Both the position numbers and the translations under genes were made by a program. Below, piece after piece: positions 63,819 through 64,000 of a stretch of 64,000 bases of DNA; position 1 is the first letter of the stretch; each line of letters starts with the position of its first letter. The stretch comes from CAVVFX01 sp963777595 (GTDB taxonomy: Bacteria > Acidobacteriota > Terriglobia > Bryobacterales > Bryobacteraceae). The notes under the pieces are model-generated. The model did not search any database. It was not told the origin of the DNA and was given only the letters and a program-made list of their open reading frames with translations. The stretch covers positions 1 to 64,000 of the forward strand of contig CAVZRE010000032.1 in NCBI GenBank assembly GCA_963777595.1. The letters are read 5' to 3'.

Positions 63819-64000
63819 ATGGGCTCGAATCGACGCGAATTCTTTCTAGGCACTCCGTTAAGCCTTCTTGGCCTGATGGAGGGTTTGGGGGATATGGATG
63901 ACCTGGACGCTGCGCCGTCCACTGCTACGCCGTCGGATCCCGCGGCGCTGGATTTTTGGACGCGTGGCATGGGGCTTTCCCACGGCGCGATTCCTACTTC
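63819..64000 (+). CDS. Tat-exported protein, start only (cut by right edge)
   Basis: The ATG at 63819 follows GGAGAAG at six bases. The product begins MGSNRREFFLGTPLSLLGLM, a likely twin-arginine signal, followed by an acidic stretch (GDMDDLDAAPS) and LDFWTRGMGL. Sixty residues are seen, too few to name a family. Divergent from the caspase-like gene. Confidence 0.65.
   Translation, partial: MGSNRREFFLGTPLSLLGLMEGLGDMDDLDAAPSTATPSDPAALDFWTRGMGLSHGAIPT

Noticed and set aside
1..64000. CRISPR array, tRNA, rRNA, prophage or insertion sequence
   Set aside because: No spaced repeats, cloverleaf-like sequences, transposase/integrase motifs or terminal inverted repeats were seen on either strand.

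Overview
The window looks like chromosomal DNA of a soil-type Acidobacteriota, probably near Solibacter/Bryobacter. This is inferred from gene content: a Tad/Flp pilus locus, a BlaI/M56-TonB regulatory pair, a VWA protein, a caspase-like secreted protein, FecR-like, DUF3604, DUF2911 and BON proteins, Tat-exported sulfatase and oxidoreductase, and many GT-C type membrane proteins. No 16S gene or other direct taxonomic marker is present. I found no tRNA, rRNA, CRISPR array, transposase or integrase.

Layout. (1) 1-14.6 kb: surface-glycan and lipid-carrier genes. These are a GNAT acyltransferase fusion cut by the left edge, a lectin-like secreted protein, an MBL hydrolase, a Tat-exported FAD oxidoreductase, a GT9 glycosyltransferase, a methyltransferase, two tandem GT-C membrane glycosyltransferases, a HAD-UbiA prenyltransferase, a GT2-GtrA polyprenyl-phosphate glycosyltransferase and an FkbM methyltransferase. 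Many of these reading frames are broken by one-base indels although full length is kept. (2) 14.9-20.5 kb: two large unknown multispanning proteins, then a translationally coupled QW-repeat/DUF362 pair. (3) 20.6-30.7 kb (minus strand): PilZ protein, GT-C-like membrane protein, flp, flp, cpaB, secretin, cpaE/tadZ, tadA, tadB, tadC, ending with two tandem paralogous 32-residue membrane microproteins. A LuxR-type response regulator is transcribed divergently at 31 kb. (4) 31.7-39.1 kb (plus): a second glycan operon with two further GT-C paralogs, a fused epimerase-GT2 protein, a zinc-ribbon methyltransferase and a GT87 protein. (5) 39.1-43.2 kb: a tesA-ybbA-ybbP type cluster. (6) 43.2-50 kb: M56-TonB/BlaI pair with a visible operator-promoter, VWA protein, L-lactate permease and PAS histidine kinase. 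(7) 50-64 kb: a deleted alcohol dehydrogenase relic, greA, CDP-alcohol phosphatidyltransferase, DUF3604 protein, sulfatase, BON protein, small proteins, DUF2911, FecR-like and caspase-like proteins, and the start of a Tat-exported protein.

Working together: regions 1-2 and 4 appear to build and export a methylated and acylated surface glycan on polyprenyl carriers. Region 3 builds a Flp pilus with c-di-GMP (PilZ) and LuxR inputs close by. The most novel-looking items are the twin microproteins behind tadC, the epimerase-GT2 fusion, the GNAT fusion, the nested inverted repeats between the pilus locus and its divergent regulator, and a probably leaderless blaI under a palindromic operator. A recurring one-base insertion pattern, also hitting core Tad genes, suggests that part of the apparent gene decay may be sequencing error.
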